Assembly (NCBI RefSeq): GCF_001667265.1
Contig: NZ_LZHW01000031.1
Location: forward strand, 151,354 to 215,353
From: Mycobacterium sp. ACS4331
Lineage (GTDB): Bacteria; Actinomycetota; Actinomycetes; Mycobacteriales; Mycobacteriaceae
Direction of reading: 5' to 3'
Length of the DNA: 64,000 bases
In this document: piece after piece, positions 9,441-20,721 of the stretch
How positions within the stretch are numbered: position 1 is the stretch's first letter
Layout of the letters: each line of letters opens with the position of its first letter
Notes under the pieces: model-generated
Told to the model about the DNA's origin: nothing
Seen by the model: only the letters and a program-made list of their open reading frames with translations
The model's database searches: none
Translations under genes and position numbers: made by a program

Positions 9441-9532
9441 TTCTTCAACCCCCACGATGTCCGTGCGCTGTTCAGACGATGGGTCCGCCCTCGGGCATCC
9501 CGGCCGGCGATCGTTGCGTAATCTGACCAACC

Positions 9533-9955
9533 ATGACCGACGGGAACCGACTCGCCAACATTCTGCCGGAGAGTGAGTGCTGGACTCTGATGTCCAGCGC
9601 CTCGCTGGGACGGCTGATCACCGCCGCCGACGGTGAACCCGAAGTGTTCCCGGTGAACTTCGCCGTTCAGGACCGCAGCGTGGTGTTCCGCACCGCCGAG
9701 GGCACGAAACTGGTCAGTTCGGCCATCAACCGCAATGTGCTGTTCGAGGTCGACGCCCACGATGACGCGCAGGGCTGGAGCGTCATCGTCAGGGGTGTCG
9801 CCCGGATCCTGCACTCCGACGAAGAGATCGACGTGGCGAGGCAGACCGGGTTGCGCCCGTGGGTGTCGAGCGACAAGGAGCACTACGTCCGAATCCGTCC
9901 CGTGCGTGTCAGCGGCCGCCGATTCGTCTTCGATCAGGCGGTCAACTCGCAGTAG
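9533..9955 (+). CDS. pyridoxamine 5'-phosphate oxidase family (split-barrel flavin/F420-binding) protein
   Basis: A 140-residue single-domain protein. ILPESECWTLMSSASLGRLI, then PEVFPVNFAVQDRSVVFRTAEGTK and the basic C-terminal RFVFDQAV, are the pattern of PPOX-like split-barrel proteins (Pyridox_ox_2), which bind FMN or F420. Several such genes belong to the DosR regulon of M. tuberculosis, for example Rv3129. The neighbours here (devR/devS, acg, transport ATPases) fit that regulon. The substrate is unknown. The ATG at 9533 is the first in frame. Confidence 0.8.
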   Translation: MTDGNRLANILPESECWTLMSSASLGRLITAADGEPEVFPVNFAVQDRSVVFRTAEGTKLVSSAINRNVLFEVDAHDDAQGWSVIVRGVARILHSDEEIDVARQTGLRPWVSSDKEHYVRIRPVRVSGRRFVFDQAVNSQ

Positions 9956-9993
9956 CGGCCGCGCGGAGGTGATCGGGGCCCGCGACTCCCGCA

Positions 9994-10017
9994 AAGGACC
10001 TTGTGACTGCGGTCCTT
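9994..10017. repeat. inverted repeat AAGGACC-N10-GGTCCTT
   Basis: Perfect 7-bp arms (9994-10000 and 10011-10017) around a 10-base spacer, between the flavoprotein stop and the SRPBCC start. It may be a weak terminator or an operator. The right half overlaps GTGACTGCGGTCCT (10003-10016), which matches 9 of 14 DosR core positions. Confidence 0.4.
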
Positions 10018-10059
10018 CGACCCTGCTGCAGACCGGCCCGTCCGTGCGATGGTGTGGAG

Positions 10060-10749
10060 ATGGGCAAGCAGCGGTTCGGCATCGCCGCGGCGATGGCCGC
10101 GGTGTGGGTGGCCGCGGTCTATCGAGGTTGGGTGCGACCGTGGATCTACACCTGGGGCGCCACTCCCGACGAGGTCGTCGGCGCCCTGCCTGGCGACGAG
10201 ATGGTCGACTCCCCCGTTCCGCGAACCACCCGCGCCGTCTGGATCCCGGCTTCGCCCCATTCGGTGTGGCCGTGGTTGGCGCAGATCGGCGAAGACCGAG
10301 GCGGGTTCTACAGCTACTCCTGGTTGGAGCGCGCCGTGGGTGCCGACATCCACAATGCCGAGCACATTCATCTGGAGTGGCAACGCCTGCATGTCGGGGA
10401 CACCATCTGGCTGGCCCGCCGCTACGGCGAGGCGGCGTGCCAGCTGGTCGCCGAGGTGGTGCCGGGCTCACACCTGGTGTTGGTGTCCAGGCCCGACTTC
10501 ACCCGCCTGATGCAGGGGCACAAGGCCCGCGGCACATGGAGCTTCACGCTTGTTCCGGCGAAGGGCGGTGTTCGGCTCCTGGCGCGCGGGTGCGGCGGTT
10601 TGGCGGGCCACTTCTGGTTCGACATACCGCATTTCGTCATGGAGAGACGGATGCTGCTGGGCATCCGCTCCCGTGCGGTCGGTGAGCACCACAGGGGCCG
10701 CAGCGTGGGCTTTCAGCCGCCGTCCTCGTCATCGGCGAGCGCGAAGTAG
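10060..10749 (+). CDS. SRPBCC family protein with N-terminal membrane segment
   Basis: About 229 residues from the ATG at 10060; an upstream in-frame GTG at 10003 would lie inside the inverted repeat. A hydrophobic N-terminus (IAAAMAAVWVAAVY) is followed by TTRAVWIPASPHSVWPWLAQIGEDRGGFYSY. This is the start of a START/Bet v1-like SRPBCC domain (polyketide cyclase or lipid-transport fold, PF10604-like) with a conserved GGFYSYSWLE block. Such proteins occur beside dormancy genes in other mycobacteria; their ligand is unknown. The last 37 bases overlap the convergent ATPase gene. Confidence 0.7.
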   Translation: MGKQRFGIAAAMAAVWVAAVYRGWVRPWIYTWGATPDEVVGALPGDEMVDSPVPRTTRAVWIPASPHSVWPWLAQIGEDRGGFYSYSWLERAVGADIHNAEHIHLEWQRLHVGDTIWLARRYGEAACQLVAEVVPGSHLVLVSRPDFTRLMQGHKARGTWSFTLVPAKGGVRLLARGCGGLAGHFWFDIPHFVMERRMLLGIRSRAVGEHHRGRSVGFQPPSSSSASAK

Positions 10750-13073
10750 TTCTCCTCCTCCTGCACGAAGTGCAGGCGCAACAGGGTGGACAGGCCATAC
10801 AGGCAGGCCAGCAGGTCGGTGACCTGGTCAGGCTGGATGCCGCCGGCCGACTCGGCCAGTTGCACGTGGGTGCCGATGCGCTCAGTGAGACGGCGGATCT
10901 CGGCGTGCGTGCGACTCATGGTCGCGGTCGCCTCGCTGCTCCGCAGCGGGGTGGCCAACGCGGGATACAGCTGATTCTCCTCCGCCTCCTCGTGCGGCAG
11001 AATCCTTTGCTCCAACTGCCTTTCGACGTCCTTGACGGCTGCGAGCGCTCGGGCGTCGGGCGCCTCGACCAGCCGGTCCGCACTGTCCCGGACCAGTGCG
11101 ATCACCTCCCGCAGCTCGTCGTGTTCGGCCGAGAAGCGGCGCAGGAGTGCTTCGGTGTTCGACGTCAGGGTCAGCTGGGCGTCCGGATCGCCACGCACCG
11201 CGCGAATCGCGTTCAGAATGACGGCCACATCGATCGCCTCCTGCAGCAACGCACCCAGCGCTGGGGGCAGGAGGCCGACCGCGGCGACCGCCATCGCCAG
11301 CAGTGACAGGCTCATCCCGACCACCGCGCTCTGGACCGCGATGCGCCGCGAGCGCCTGGCGATGTCCATCGCGTCGGCGAGCCGGTCCAGGCGGTCGGTG
11401 GTGAGCACGATGTCGGCGGCCTCCGACGACGCGGTCGCACCTCGTGCCCCCATCGCGACACCCACTGTCGCCGCGGCCAGCGCCGGGGCGTCGTTGATAC
11501 CGTCGCCCACCATCACGGTGACGGCCTTCTGCTTCTCGGCGCGCACCGCCGCGACCTTGTCTTCCGGGCTCTGGTGCGCGTACACCTCATCGAGGCCGAG
11601 CACCGTGGCGACTTCGCGCGCGGGTTCGACCCGGTCGCCGGTGAGCATCACCAGCCGGTTGAAGCCGGCCTGCCGCAGTCGCCGCATCGTACGAGGGGCC
11701 TGGCGGCGGAGCGGATCCCGCAGCAGAATCGCCCCGATCGGCGTCCCGTCGACGCTCACCCACGTCAGCGCGGCGCTGTCCAGGCGGGCGCGGTTCACCG
11801 CGGACTGCGCCCAGGGGCTGGTGGGAATGCCCTCGACCAGTTTCCCGACGCCAACGCGTTTTCCCGCCACGGTCGCGGTGACTCCTCGACCCGCCACCTC
11901 AGCGACATCGCCGGGCAGCGTGAGGCGCAGTCCGCGGGCCAGCGCCTCGGTGACGATCGCCTCGGCCAGCACGTGCGGGGACACCTGGTCGACGGAGGCC
12001 GCCAGCCCCAGAACCTCGTCGGCGGCACACTGTGGCGCGGTGAGAACGTCGATGACCGTCGGCTGACCCATCGTCAGGGTGCCCGTCTTGTCCATCACGA
12101 GAGTTGTCGCGTGGCCGAGGTTCTCCAGGGCTCCGCCGCCGCGGATGACGACACCGGCACGCGATGCCCGGGACAGCCCGGACACGATCGCCACCGGCGC
12201 GGCCAACAGCAGTGGGCACGGCGTGGCAACCACCAGGACCGCCACCGCGCGCGTCGCCGACCCGCTCACGAGCCAGGCTGCCGCCGCCATCACCAGCGCC
12301 AGTGGGAGGAACCACGCCGCGTATCGGTCGGCGAGTCGCACCACCGGCGAGTTCTCCGCTCCGGCCTGCTGCGCCAGGCGCACGATCCCCGCGTAGGTGC
12401 TGTCCTCGGCGCTCGCCGTGGCCCGCAACTCGAAGGCGGCACCAGCGTTGACCACACCGCTTCGGACCAGATCTCCGCGGTTGTGTTCGACGCTGAGCGA
12501 CTCTCCGGTCAGCGCCGACTCATCCAGCACCGCAAGGTCATTGAGGACTCTGCCGTCCACCGGCACGACGTCGCCGGACACCACGACGAGGACATCGTCC
12601 ACTGCCACCTCTGCCACCGGGATCACAGTGACCTCGGCGCCGACTCGGCGGCGGGCGAACCGCGGCGAGCGCTCCAACAGAGCCCGCAGATCCCGAGATG
12701 CCCGCCGCGTCGCAGCGGCGTCCAGGGCCCGCCCTCCGGCGAGCATCACCGCGATGAGCGAACCGGCGAGGTACTCCCCCACGAGCAGAGTGCCGACGAG
12801 GGAGAGGACGGCGATGAGGTCCACGCCGAGCCTGCCCCGGCGCAGCGCCGCAAGCACCCACACGACCGCGGGCACCACCGCGATCACCGTGCCCGCGATC
12901 CACCATCGGTCCGCGACGGCGTCCGCGCCCGCCAGCCAGGCCACCCCACCGCCGGCCAACGCCCCCACTGTCAGGACGACGAGCGCAGGTTCCGCCCACG
13001 GCCGCAGCCGCCCGGCCGTGTCGTTCGCATGCTCCGCTGTCATCGCACCGACCACCCCGATCCTCGCGCACAC
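10713..13073 (-). CDS. heavy-metal P1B-type ATPase fused to C-terminal hemerythrin domain
   Basis: A 786-residue fusion. Residues ~1-620 are a heavy-metal ATPase: actuator LDESALTGES, the transmembrane metal motif ATPCPLLLA (CPx), DKTGTLTMG near residue 325 and MVGDGINDAPALA. There is no N-terminal HMA domain. From about 650 the protein carries a hemerythrin HHE domain with the His/Glu pattern FSAEHDELRE, HEEAEENQLYP, RTHAEIRRL and HFVQEEENYF. This four-helix fold normally holds a di-iron centre that senses or binds O2, NO or iron. The fusion suggests metal efflux linked to redox or iron state. The start may be the ATG at 13040 (MTAEHAND). It stands inside the devR/devS island. Confidence 0.88.
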   Translation of the reverse strand: MCARIGVVGAMTAEHANDTAGRLRPWAEPALVVLTVGALAGGGVAWLAGADAVADRWWIAGTVIAVVPAVVWVLAALRRGRLGVDLIAVLSLVGTLLVGEYLAGSLIAVMLAGGRALDAAATRRASRDLRALLERSPRFARRRVGAEVTVIPVAEVAVDDVLVVVSGDVVPVDGRVLNDLAVLDESALTGESLSVEHNRGDLVRSGVVNAGAAFELRATASAEDSTYAGIVRLAQQAGAENSPVVRLADRYAAWFLPLALVMAAAAWLVSGSATRAVAVLVVATPCPLLLAAPVAIVSGLSRASRAGVVIRGGGALENLGHATTLVMDKTGTLTMGQPTVIDVLTAPQCAADEVLGLAASVDQVSPHVLAEAIVTEALARGLRLTLPGDVAEVAGRGVTATVAGKRVGVGKLVEGIPTSPWAQSAVNRARLDSAALTWVSVDGTPIGAILLRDPLRRQAPRTMRRLRQAGFNRLVMLTGDRVEPAREVATVLGLDEVYAHQSPEDKVAAVRAEKQKAVTVMVGDGINDAPALAAATVGVAMGARGATASSEAADIVLTTDRLDRLADAMDIARRSRRIAVQSAVVGMSLSLLAMAVAAVGLLPPALGALLQEAIDVAVILNAIRAVRGDPDAQLTLTSNTEALLRRFSAEHDELREVIALVRDSADRLVEAPDARALAAVKDVERQLEQRILPHEEAEENQLYPALATPLRSSEATATMSRTHAEIRRLTERIGTHVQLAESAGGIQPDQVTDLLACLYGLSTLLRLHFVQEEENYFALADDEDGG

Positions 13074-13243
13074 TCATTCAACCAGCGCTGGCCGCCGCCG
13101 CGCACCGACTCTGATTCATCCCGCGGGAACGCCCCGCGCCGCGGCGAGGACCACCCCCGCGAAGTCGCTGCGTCACACCGGACCTGGGTTATGACAGGCT
13201 ATCTTTGCTGGCACAGGGCTGCGCCGCTGACTACCTTCCTTCC

Positions 13244-13957
13244 ATGGTGAATTCCGCCCATCCGGCGGAGCCCCATGTGGGTTCCGTGTCTTCGAAACTG
13301 AACTGGCTGCGGGCCGGAGTCCTCGGCGCCAACGACGGGATCGTGTCGACGGCGGGCATCGTCGTCGGCGTGGCGGCCGCCGCTGTCGAGCGCGGCCCCG
13401 TCCTCACCGCCGGAATCGCGGGGTTGGCAGCGGGTGCGGTGTCGATGGCATTGGGCGAATACGTGTCGGTCAGTACTCAACGCGACACGGAGAAGGCGCT
13501 TCTCACGAAAGAACGCCGAGAACTGCGTGAGGACCCGGCGGCGGAGTTGGACGAACTGGCCGCGCTGTACGAGGCGAAGGGACTCAACGCGGGCACCGCT
13601 CGCCTGGTGGCCGAGGAACTCACCGAGCACGACGCGTTCGCCGCCCACGCTGAGATCGAACTCGGCCTCACCCCAGACGAATTGACCAATCCCTGGCAGG
13701 CTGCGGCCTCCTCGGCGCTGGCGTTCACCATCGGCGCGCTGCTTCCCCTGCTTGCCATCTCGCTACCGCCACTGTCGTGGCGAGTTCCCGTGACCGTGGT
13801 GGCGGTGCTGGTGGCCCTGCTGTGCACGGGCGCCGTCTCGGCGGCGCTCGGTGGGGCACCGAAGCAGCGCGCGATGGTGCGCAATCTCGTCGGCGGTGGG
13901 CTGGCACTGGCCCTCACCTACGCAATCGGTCATCTCGTCGGCGTGGCCGTGACCTGA
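13244..13957 (+). CDS. VIT1/CCC1 family iron/manganese transporter
   Basis: A 237-residue membrane protein. [28 protein letters not shown] is the first helix signature of the VIT1/CCC1 family. A second block, [18 protein letters not shown], carries the conserved Glu, a charged cytoplasmic region ([24 protein letters not shown]) follows, and there are three C-terminal helices. Family members move Fe2+ or Mn2+ out of the cytosol. The ATG at 13244 is chosen over an upstream TTG because homology starts just after it. It precedes devR by 130 bases on the same strand, next to the ATPase-hemerythrin gene, suggesting joint metal handling under hypoxia. Confidence 0.85.
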   Translation: MVNSAHPAEPHVGSVSSKLNWLRAGVLGANDGIVSTAGIVVGVAAAAVERGPVLTAGIAGLAAGAVSMALGEYVSVSTQRDTEKALLTKERRELREDPAAELDELAALYEAKGLNAGTARLVAEELTEHDAFAAHAEIELGLTPDELTNPWQAAASSALAFTIGALLPLLAISLPPLSWRVPVTVVAVLVALLCTGAVSAALGGAPKQRAMVRNLVGGGLALALTYAIGHLVGVAVT

Positions 13958-14087
13958 TCCTGCCAGCTCGATCCGGCACCGCCGATCGGCCCGGTCAGCA
14001 GCGCGATGCGAGGTCATGGGTCCACAATGGCGACGGGCCGGTCAACGGGAGGCGCCGCCCGACTCGGCTCGTCAAAGGAGCAGCCCG

Positions 14088-14747
14088 ATGGTGACCGTCT
14101 TTCTCGTCGACGACCACGAGGTCGTCCGCCGCGGCCTGATCGAACTGCTGAGCACCGATGCGGACCTGACGGTGGTCGGCGAAGCGGGTTCGGTGGCCGA
14201 GGCGCGAGCCCGGATCCCGGCGGCGCGGCCCGACGTCGCTGTCCTCGACATTCGTCTGCCCGACGGCAGCGGCATCGAACTGTGCCGTGAGCTGCTGTCC
14301 GAGCTTCCGGACCTGCACTGCCTGATGTTGACGTCGTTCACCTCAGACGAGGCGCTGCTGGACGCGATCCTGGCCGGCGCCAGCGGCTATGTCATCAAGG
14401 ACATCAAGGGAATGGAGTTGGCCCAGGCCATCAAGGATGTCGGGGAGGGGCGATCGCTGCTCGACAATCGCGCGGCCGCGGTCCTGATGGCCAAACTGCG
14501 GCGCGGCCTGGACAGACCGGCCGATCCCACCGCGAGGCTGACCCCGCAGGAACGGGTGCTGCTGGATCTGCTGGGCGAAGGACTGACCAACAGGCAGATC
14601 GCCGACCGCATGTTCCTTGCGGAGAAGACCGTCAAGAACTACGTGTCGCGGCTGCTCGCCAAACTCGGCATGCAACGCCGGACGCAGGCCGCGGTGTTCG
14701 TCTCCAGAATCCATCAGGACCAGCACCGACTGCCACGGCACGATTGA
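14088..14747 (+). CDS. devR: DevR/DosR-type dormancy response regulator
   Basis: A 219-residue NarL/LuxR-type regulator very similar to M. tuberculosis DosR: it begins [16 protein letters not shown], has phosphoacceptor Asp54 in [11 protein letters not shown], metal-binding Asp8/Asp9, and Lys in [13 protein letters not shown]. The HTH has [20 protein letters not shown]. DosR binds 20-bp palindromes and turns on the dormancy regulon under hypoxia, NO or CO. The ATG at 14088 has AAAGGAG seven bases upstream, which decides the start. devS follows at 47 bases, so they are probably co-transcribed. Whether this is the only devR of the genome cannot be seen. Confidence 0.93.
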   Translation: MVTVFLVDDHEVVRRGLIELLSTDADLTVVGEAGSVAEARARIPAARPDVAVLDIRLPDGSGIELCRELLSELPDLHCLMLTSFTSDEALLDAILAGASGYVIKDIKGMELAQAIKDVGEGRSLLDNRAAAVLMAKLRRGLDRPADPTARLTPQERVLLDLLGEGLTNRQIADRMFLAEKTVKNYVSRLLAKLGMQRRTQAAVFVSRIHQDQHRLPRHD

Positions 14748-14794
14748 CAGCGGAAATCCGCTGTCACCGCAGACGCGAGTGACACAATCGGTGA

Positions 14795-16510
<1,716 letters not shown>

Positions 16511-16527
16511 TCGGGCCATCCTGCCGG

Positions 16528-17508
16528 CTACCTGAACGGGGAGCCGTCCAACCTGAACACCATCTCCGTCAGTGGCCGACGCGGCGTGGCCGGCAGCGGA
16601 TCTGAGTTCACCGAGGGCCATCCGATGCGAAGGAGCGTCTGCGGGACATGGGCGTGGTCGAACAGCGCCTCCCGCAGCCGTGCGCGGGTTTCGGGCACCT
16701 CCAACACCTCCGACATCAGACATGTCGCGAGCCCGCTGGCGGTGGCCGTCAACAGCGCAGCGCTGGTGGCCTCACCCGCGCGAAGCCGTGCCACGTCGTC
16801 GTCCCCCCGTGTGCCCATCGCCACCAGGACACCGTGGTCGCCACCATCCGGGGCGGGACCGGCGAACAACCGGCCCGGCAGTCGGTCGGTCGGGTCGGGT
16901 GCCGGAGCGTTGCGCGCGGGCACACCACTGGTCGCCGCGTAGTGCCCCCTCCACGACGGCAACTCCGCGAGGTGGCGATCGTCGGTGAGAGGTGCGGGCA
17001 CCGCGTCGGCGAAAACTGAACGCAGGGGGCCGTCCACCTCACATCGCCGAATCACCACACCGAGCCGAGCGGCGCGGGCCCCGATCAGCGCGATGTCGCC
17101 CAGCGCCACGGGCCAGGTGCTGTAGGGCCGCCGGTCGGTCCGTCGCCGCGGGATCGCCGCCGCCATGGCGATGTCGACCGCGTCCGGCGGCCCCCGGTGC
17201 AGTTGCAGAGCCGCGAGGTGGTCCGGCTGTGCGGGATCGGGAATGCGCTGAATGGTGGCGCGCCACCCCAGTGCCGCCAACGCGACCGTGCAGTGATGCA
17301 GCACCACACCGCAACTGACGATGAGATCGCGGCTGTCCGGGTCCGTGTGAGGCAGGCGGCGGGCGGTGTCGGCGTGGACCTGGATGCTGTGTGACCCGAC
17401 CCGGAAGTGCCATGGCTGGGAGTTGTGCACCGAGGGGGCCCGCGTGGCCAACGCGAGGGCGGCCAGCACGGGGTCGTCGTCCGGGATGTTCTTGTTCGAC
17501 ATCAGCAC
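16528..17508 (-). CDS. acg: Acg family FMN-binding nitroreductase-like protein
   Basis: 326 residues. RAPSVHNSQPWHFRV near residue 25 is the Acg signature, and the later blocks PRRRTDRRPY and RIGWPSV agree. Acg (Rv2032, 331 aa) is a strongly DosR-induced flavoprotein that binds FMN but lacks classical nitroreductase activity and may sequester flavin. It is convergent with devS, 17 bases apart at the 3' ends. The start is the GTG at 17508 or ATG at 17502. A possible DosR half-site lies 60-73 bases upstream. Confidence 0.85.
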   Translation of the reverse strand: MLMSNKNIPDDDPVLAALALATRAPSVHNSQPWHFRVGSHSIQVHADTARRLPHTDPDSRDLIVSCGVVLHHCTVALAALGWRATIQRIPDPAQPDHLAALQLHRGPPDAVDIAMAAAIPRRRTDRRPYSTWPVALGDIALIGARAARLGVVIRRCEVDGPLRSVFADAVPAPLTDDRHLAELPSWRGHYAATSGVPARNAPAPDPTDRLPGRLFAGPAPDGGDHGVLVAMGTRGDDDVARLRAGEATSAALLTATASGLATCLMSEVLEVPETRARLREALFDHAHVPQTLLRIGWPSVNSDPLPATPRRPLTEMVFRLDGSPFR

Positions 17509-17828
17509 AACTCACGATCGAAGCAGTGGCACGCCTCCACGGTGCGGCGCCACGATGCGGACCACCAGAGTCACAAGTCCCCAGTTCGACGGCCGAACAC
17601 AGTTCAGGCGGATACAGCAATTTCACAGTTTCGGCCCGCAAACTCGTCGACGCGTGGGTAAATTGAACCTGCGCGGACCGCCCGGTCCGCACAGCCGGAT
17701 TGCACAGAGTTCCGGGGCCCTGGCGATAGCGCCACCGCCCCTCTGTTGCAGGGCTTTTCGGGTCCGCTGTCCCGGACACCGCTGGGTATCGATCAGTCAT
17801 GCCCACTCCCCTGCAGCGAGGAGCCCCC
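17509..17828. other. intergenic region between acg and the surface-protein gene
   Basis: About 320 bases holding both divergent promoters. I see the DosR-like site at 17568-17581 and a GAGGAG ribosome-binding site at 17818-17823 before the GTG at 17829. No further gene is supported. Confidence 0.4.
17568..17581 (-). promoter_or_regulatory. weak candidate DosR box upstream of acg
   Basis: GAGTCACAAGTCCC keeps the AGTCCC half of the DosR core and 9 of 14 positions overall. The distance of about 60 bases to the acg start is right for DosR activation. Low information; listed because acg is a known DosR target. Confidence 0.3.
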
Positions 17829-20702
17829 GTGCCCACATCCACCCCCCGCAACCAATCGACAGCCGACTGCTCCCGCTATGTCGGCCGAGTGGGCGCACTG
17901 GCCGTCGCGTTGGGCGTCGGCCTTGCCGCAAGCACCTTTCATGGCATCGGCATCGCGCACGCCGACACAGAGGCGGGCTCGGGCACGTCTGACTCCACTG
18001 CTGGACAATCCGCCTCCTCACAGCGCGACAACGGTGACAGCACCGAGACGAGGTCGCCCAGGCTCCGGAGATCCACCGAGACCACGGTCCGGCCGACATT
18101 GCCGAGGACGCGAAGCAGGACCGCGGCAGCCACCGGCACAGGTGACGTGAGTTCACCGGCCGAGACAACACTCGACGGGGTCACTCTGGGCACCGCGCGC
18201 GCAGACATCGAAGCGCCGAACGACACCGACTCGAAGACCTCCGGCTCGGTGTCCGGCGAAGCCCAGGACGCGGCGACCCTGGACCCGCGCGACATCGCGA
18301 CGACCACCGCGGAGCTGCAGGCGCAGACTCCAGCCGAATCCGTGCCTCAGACTACGACACCCGAGGTCGTCATCGTGGAGGAGCCCACCCCGGTTCCAGT
18401 CGAGGGGGAAAGCCCCAAAGACCCTGACAGCACTGACATCTCGACACCGCCGGTCGGCGAGGTGATCCTTCCCGACAACGTTTCCGACAACGGGACCGAC
18501 ATCCAGACCGACAACGGCACCAGAGCACTGGCCCACACCACGAGCGGCGCACAGTCCACGACGACGTCACCCCCGGAGGCGTCCACCCTCGATCCCTCCG
18601 ACCCCGCCGCGGTGGAGGACTCCCCCCTCGCACCAGAGATCGAACAGGCGAGCCAGACCACAACTGCGCCCCCGCCGGCGATCCGCCGGTCCAACCCGCT
18701 CGCTGGGCTCATCGCCATCCCCGTCGCCGCTGTGGTGGCCGTCCCCGCGGTCGTCTCCGCGGCGATCTCGGCGATCCTGTCTCCCCTGCTGTCCCCGGGT
18801 GTGCCCGCCGCACCGCCGTTCCTCTGGAACGTGCTGACGTGGGCCGTTCGGGAGATCCAGAACACGTTCTTCAACCGGCGCCCACGCGTGGTGGCCCAGA
18901 CGATCGAATTGTCGCTGGACGCCGGGCAGGTCAGCGGACCGATCAGCTTCGGCGGCTTCGATCCAGACGGCAATCCGGTGACCTACACCGTGAGCACCCC
19001 GGAGCACGGTGTCGTCACCGTCGACCAGCAGACCGGCCAATTCACCTACACACTCACCGATCCCGGCTACACCGGCACCGATCAGTTCACCGTCACCATC
19101 AGTGACGCCGGCATGCACCTGCACGGCCTGCATGGCCGCGTGTTCAACCACACCAGCAGTGCCGTCATCACGTTGGACATCACCGCGCCCAACCGGGCCC
19201 CAGTCGCGGTTCCCGAGCACATCACGACCGAGTTCAACACCCCGGTCACATTCTCGGTGTTGGACAACGACTTCGACCCCGACGACGACGCGCTGACGGT
19301 GATCTCATACACGGATCCCGTTCACGGCACCCTGGTCCATCACGGCGACGGCATCTTCACCTACACCCCGAATCCGGGGTTCTCCGGCGAGGATGAATTC
19401 ACCTACACCATCGGCGATGAGTACGAACTCATGGGCGCCATCAAATCCACGTTCCAGGTGTTCCTGCCCGAGATTCACCTGCACGCCGAGGACGATGAGG
19501 TCACTCTCGACGAAGACGACGCCGTCACTGTCGACGTGCTCGCCAATGACACCTCCGGCGACGTGGGTCACCTGCAGATCGTCGACGTCTCTGTGCCCTC
19601 GCACGGCACCGCAACCCTGAACCCCGACAACACCATCACCTATGTGCCCACGACCAACCACAACGGCACTGACTCGTTCACATACACCGTCTACGACGCC
19701 GCCGGCAATGCCGCCACCGCCACCGTCAGTCTCATCATCAATCCGGTGAACGACGCCCCAACGGGGGTCTCGGTCCCTCAGGTCACCGTGGACGAGGACG
19801 GGACGGTCAGCGGGGTCATCACGGCGGTGGACCCCGAGGGCGGCCCGCTGGTGTTCAGCCTCGACGAGCCGCCACAACACGGCACCGTCACCGTCGACGA
19901 ATCGGGAGCGTTCGTCTACGTCCCCGACCTGAACTACAACGGCACCGATGTGTTCGGCGTGCACGTCACCGACAGCGAGGGTGCAACCACCTCGGTCGCG
20001 GTGCCGGTCACGATCCACGCGGTCGATGACGTGCCAGAGGCCCCCGCCGTGGAGATTCAGTCCCTCGAAGACACGGCGGTGACCGGTGCTCTGTTGCCGA
20101 CCGGGGTCGATGTGGACGGTGAACACGTCACGCTCCACTCGATCGGGGGCCAGCCGGTGGGGGCGGGAGGGACAACGACGATCGTGACTGTGGGCGGTGT
20201 GCTCACGGTGACCGCCGACGGCCAGTTCGCCTACGCGCCGAACGCGGACTTCGCCGGAACCGAAACTGTGGAATACACCGTGATCGATGAGTCCGGCTCC
20301 ACCGCAACCTCGACCCTCACATTCCACATTCAGGCGGTGAACGACGCCCCGGTCGCCAACGACGACATGTTTGGAACCTCGCCGGGAGTGTTGGGCCTCA
20401 CGTCGATGACGTTCACTGGAAACGTTCTCGACAATGACACCGATGTGGACAATCCGCGTTCGGATCTCACCGCATTCCTGGTGGGTTCACCGACGTCCAT
20501 CGACAATCCACTGCTCGGCCTCGACCTGCAGCCCATCACACATTTCCAGCTTCTTCCCGACGGCACCTTCGTGATCGAGGGGTGGGTGCCGGGCGGCCTG
20601 TTGGGGGGCCTGCTTGTCCCTGTGACCTGGACCTTCACCTACGTGGTCGATGACGGCGAGGCGCTGAGCGAGGTCGCCACCGCGACGGTCAGGTGGACTT
20701 GA
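17829..20702 (+). CDS. large exported Ig-like/cadherin-like tandem-repeat surface protein
   Basis: About 957 residues. The GTG at 17829 is preferred over the ATG at 17799 because GAGGAG lies five bases upstream. The signal peptide runs to about GIGIAHA. A Thr/Pro/Ser-rich, low-complexity linker (~30-320, with a hydrophobic stretch IPVAAVVAVPAVVSAAISAI near 300) leads into five or six ~90-residue repeats with the tandem-95/VCBS motif: D.DGD..TY.....HGT.T....G.FTYTPN..F.G.D.FTYTI.D. The Asp-rich spacing suggests Ca2+ binding and a cell-surface adhesin-like role, as in other mycobacterial Ig-like proteins. No LPXTG sorting signal is seen at the C-terminus. Confidence 0.8.
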   Translation: MPTSTPRNQSTADCSRYVGRVGALAVALGVGLAASTFHGIGIAHADTEAGSGTSDSTAGQSASSQRDNGDSTETRSPRLRRSTETTVRPTLPRTRSRTAAATGTGDVSSPAETTLDGVTLGTARADIEAPNDTDSKTSGSVSGEAQDAATLDPRDIATTTAELQAQTPAESVPQTTTPEVVIVEEPTPVPVEGESPKDPDSTDISTPPVGEVILPDNVSDNGTDIQTDNGTRALAHTTSGAQSTTTSPPEASTLDPSDPAAVEDSPLAPEIEQASQTTTAPPPAIRRSNPLAGLIAIPVAAVVAVPAVVSAAISAILSPLLSPGVPAAPPFLWNVLTWAVREIQNTFFNRRPRVVAQTIELSLDAGQVSGPISFGGFDPDGNPVTYTVSTPEHGVVTVDQQTGQFTYTLTDPGYTGTDQFTVTISDAGMHLHGLHGRVFNHTSSAVITLDITAPNRAPVAVPEHITTEFNTPVTFSVLDNDFDPDDDALTVISYTDPVHGTLVHHGDGIFTYTPNPGFSGEDEFTYTIGDEYELMGAIKSTFQVFLPEIHLHAEDDEVTLDEDDAVTVDVLANDTSGDVGHLQIVDVSVPSHGTATLNPDNTITYVPTTNHNGTDSFTYTVYDAAGNAATATVSLIINPVNDAPTGVSVPQVTVDEDGTVSGVITAVDPEGGPLVFSLDEPPQHGTVTVDESGAFVYVPDLNYNGTDVFGVHVTDSEGATTSVAVPVTIHAVDDVPEAPAVEIQSLEDTAVTGALLPTGVDVDGEHVTLHSIGGQPVGAGGTTTIVTVGGVLTVTADGQFAYAPNADFAGTETVEYTVIDESGSTATSTLTFHIQAVNDAPVANDDMFGTSPGVLGLTSMTFTGNVLDNDTDVDNPRSDLTAFLVGSPTSIDNPLLGLDLQPITHFQLLPDGTFVIEGWVPGGLLGGLLVPVTWTFTYVVDDGEALSEVATATVRWT

Positions 20703-20721
20703 GCACCCAGGCCGCAGGAGG

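Noticed and set aside
7761..9521. 586-codon plus-strand ORF
   Set aside because: Antisense to the MgtA-type ATPase; composition (Gln/Arg/His-rich) is that of a shadow frame.
14154..14230. Search for a DosR box directly upstream of or inside devR
   Set aside because: Best match upstream (AGGTCATGGGTCCA near 14015) fits only 8 of 14 positions, no better than chance in such GC-rich DNA.
17640..17670. SigF-type promoter (GTTT ... GGGTA) before the surface-protein gene
   Set aside because: The spacing between the two elements is 24 bases, far from the 15-17 expected.
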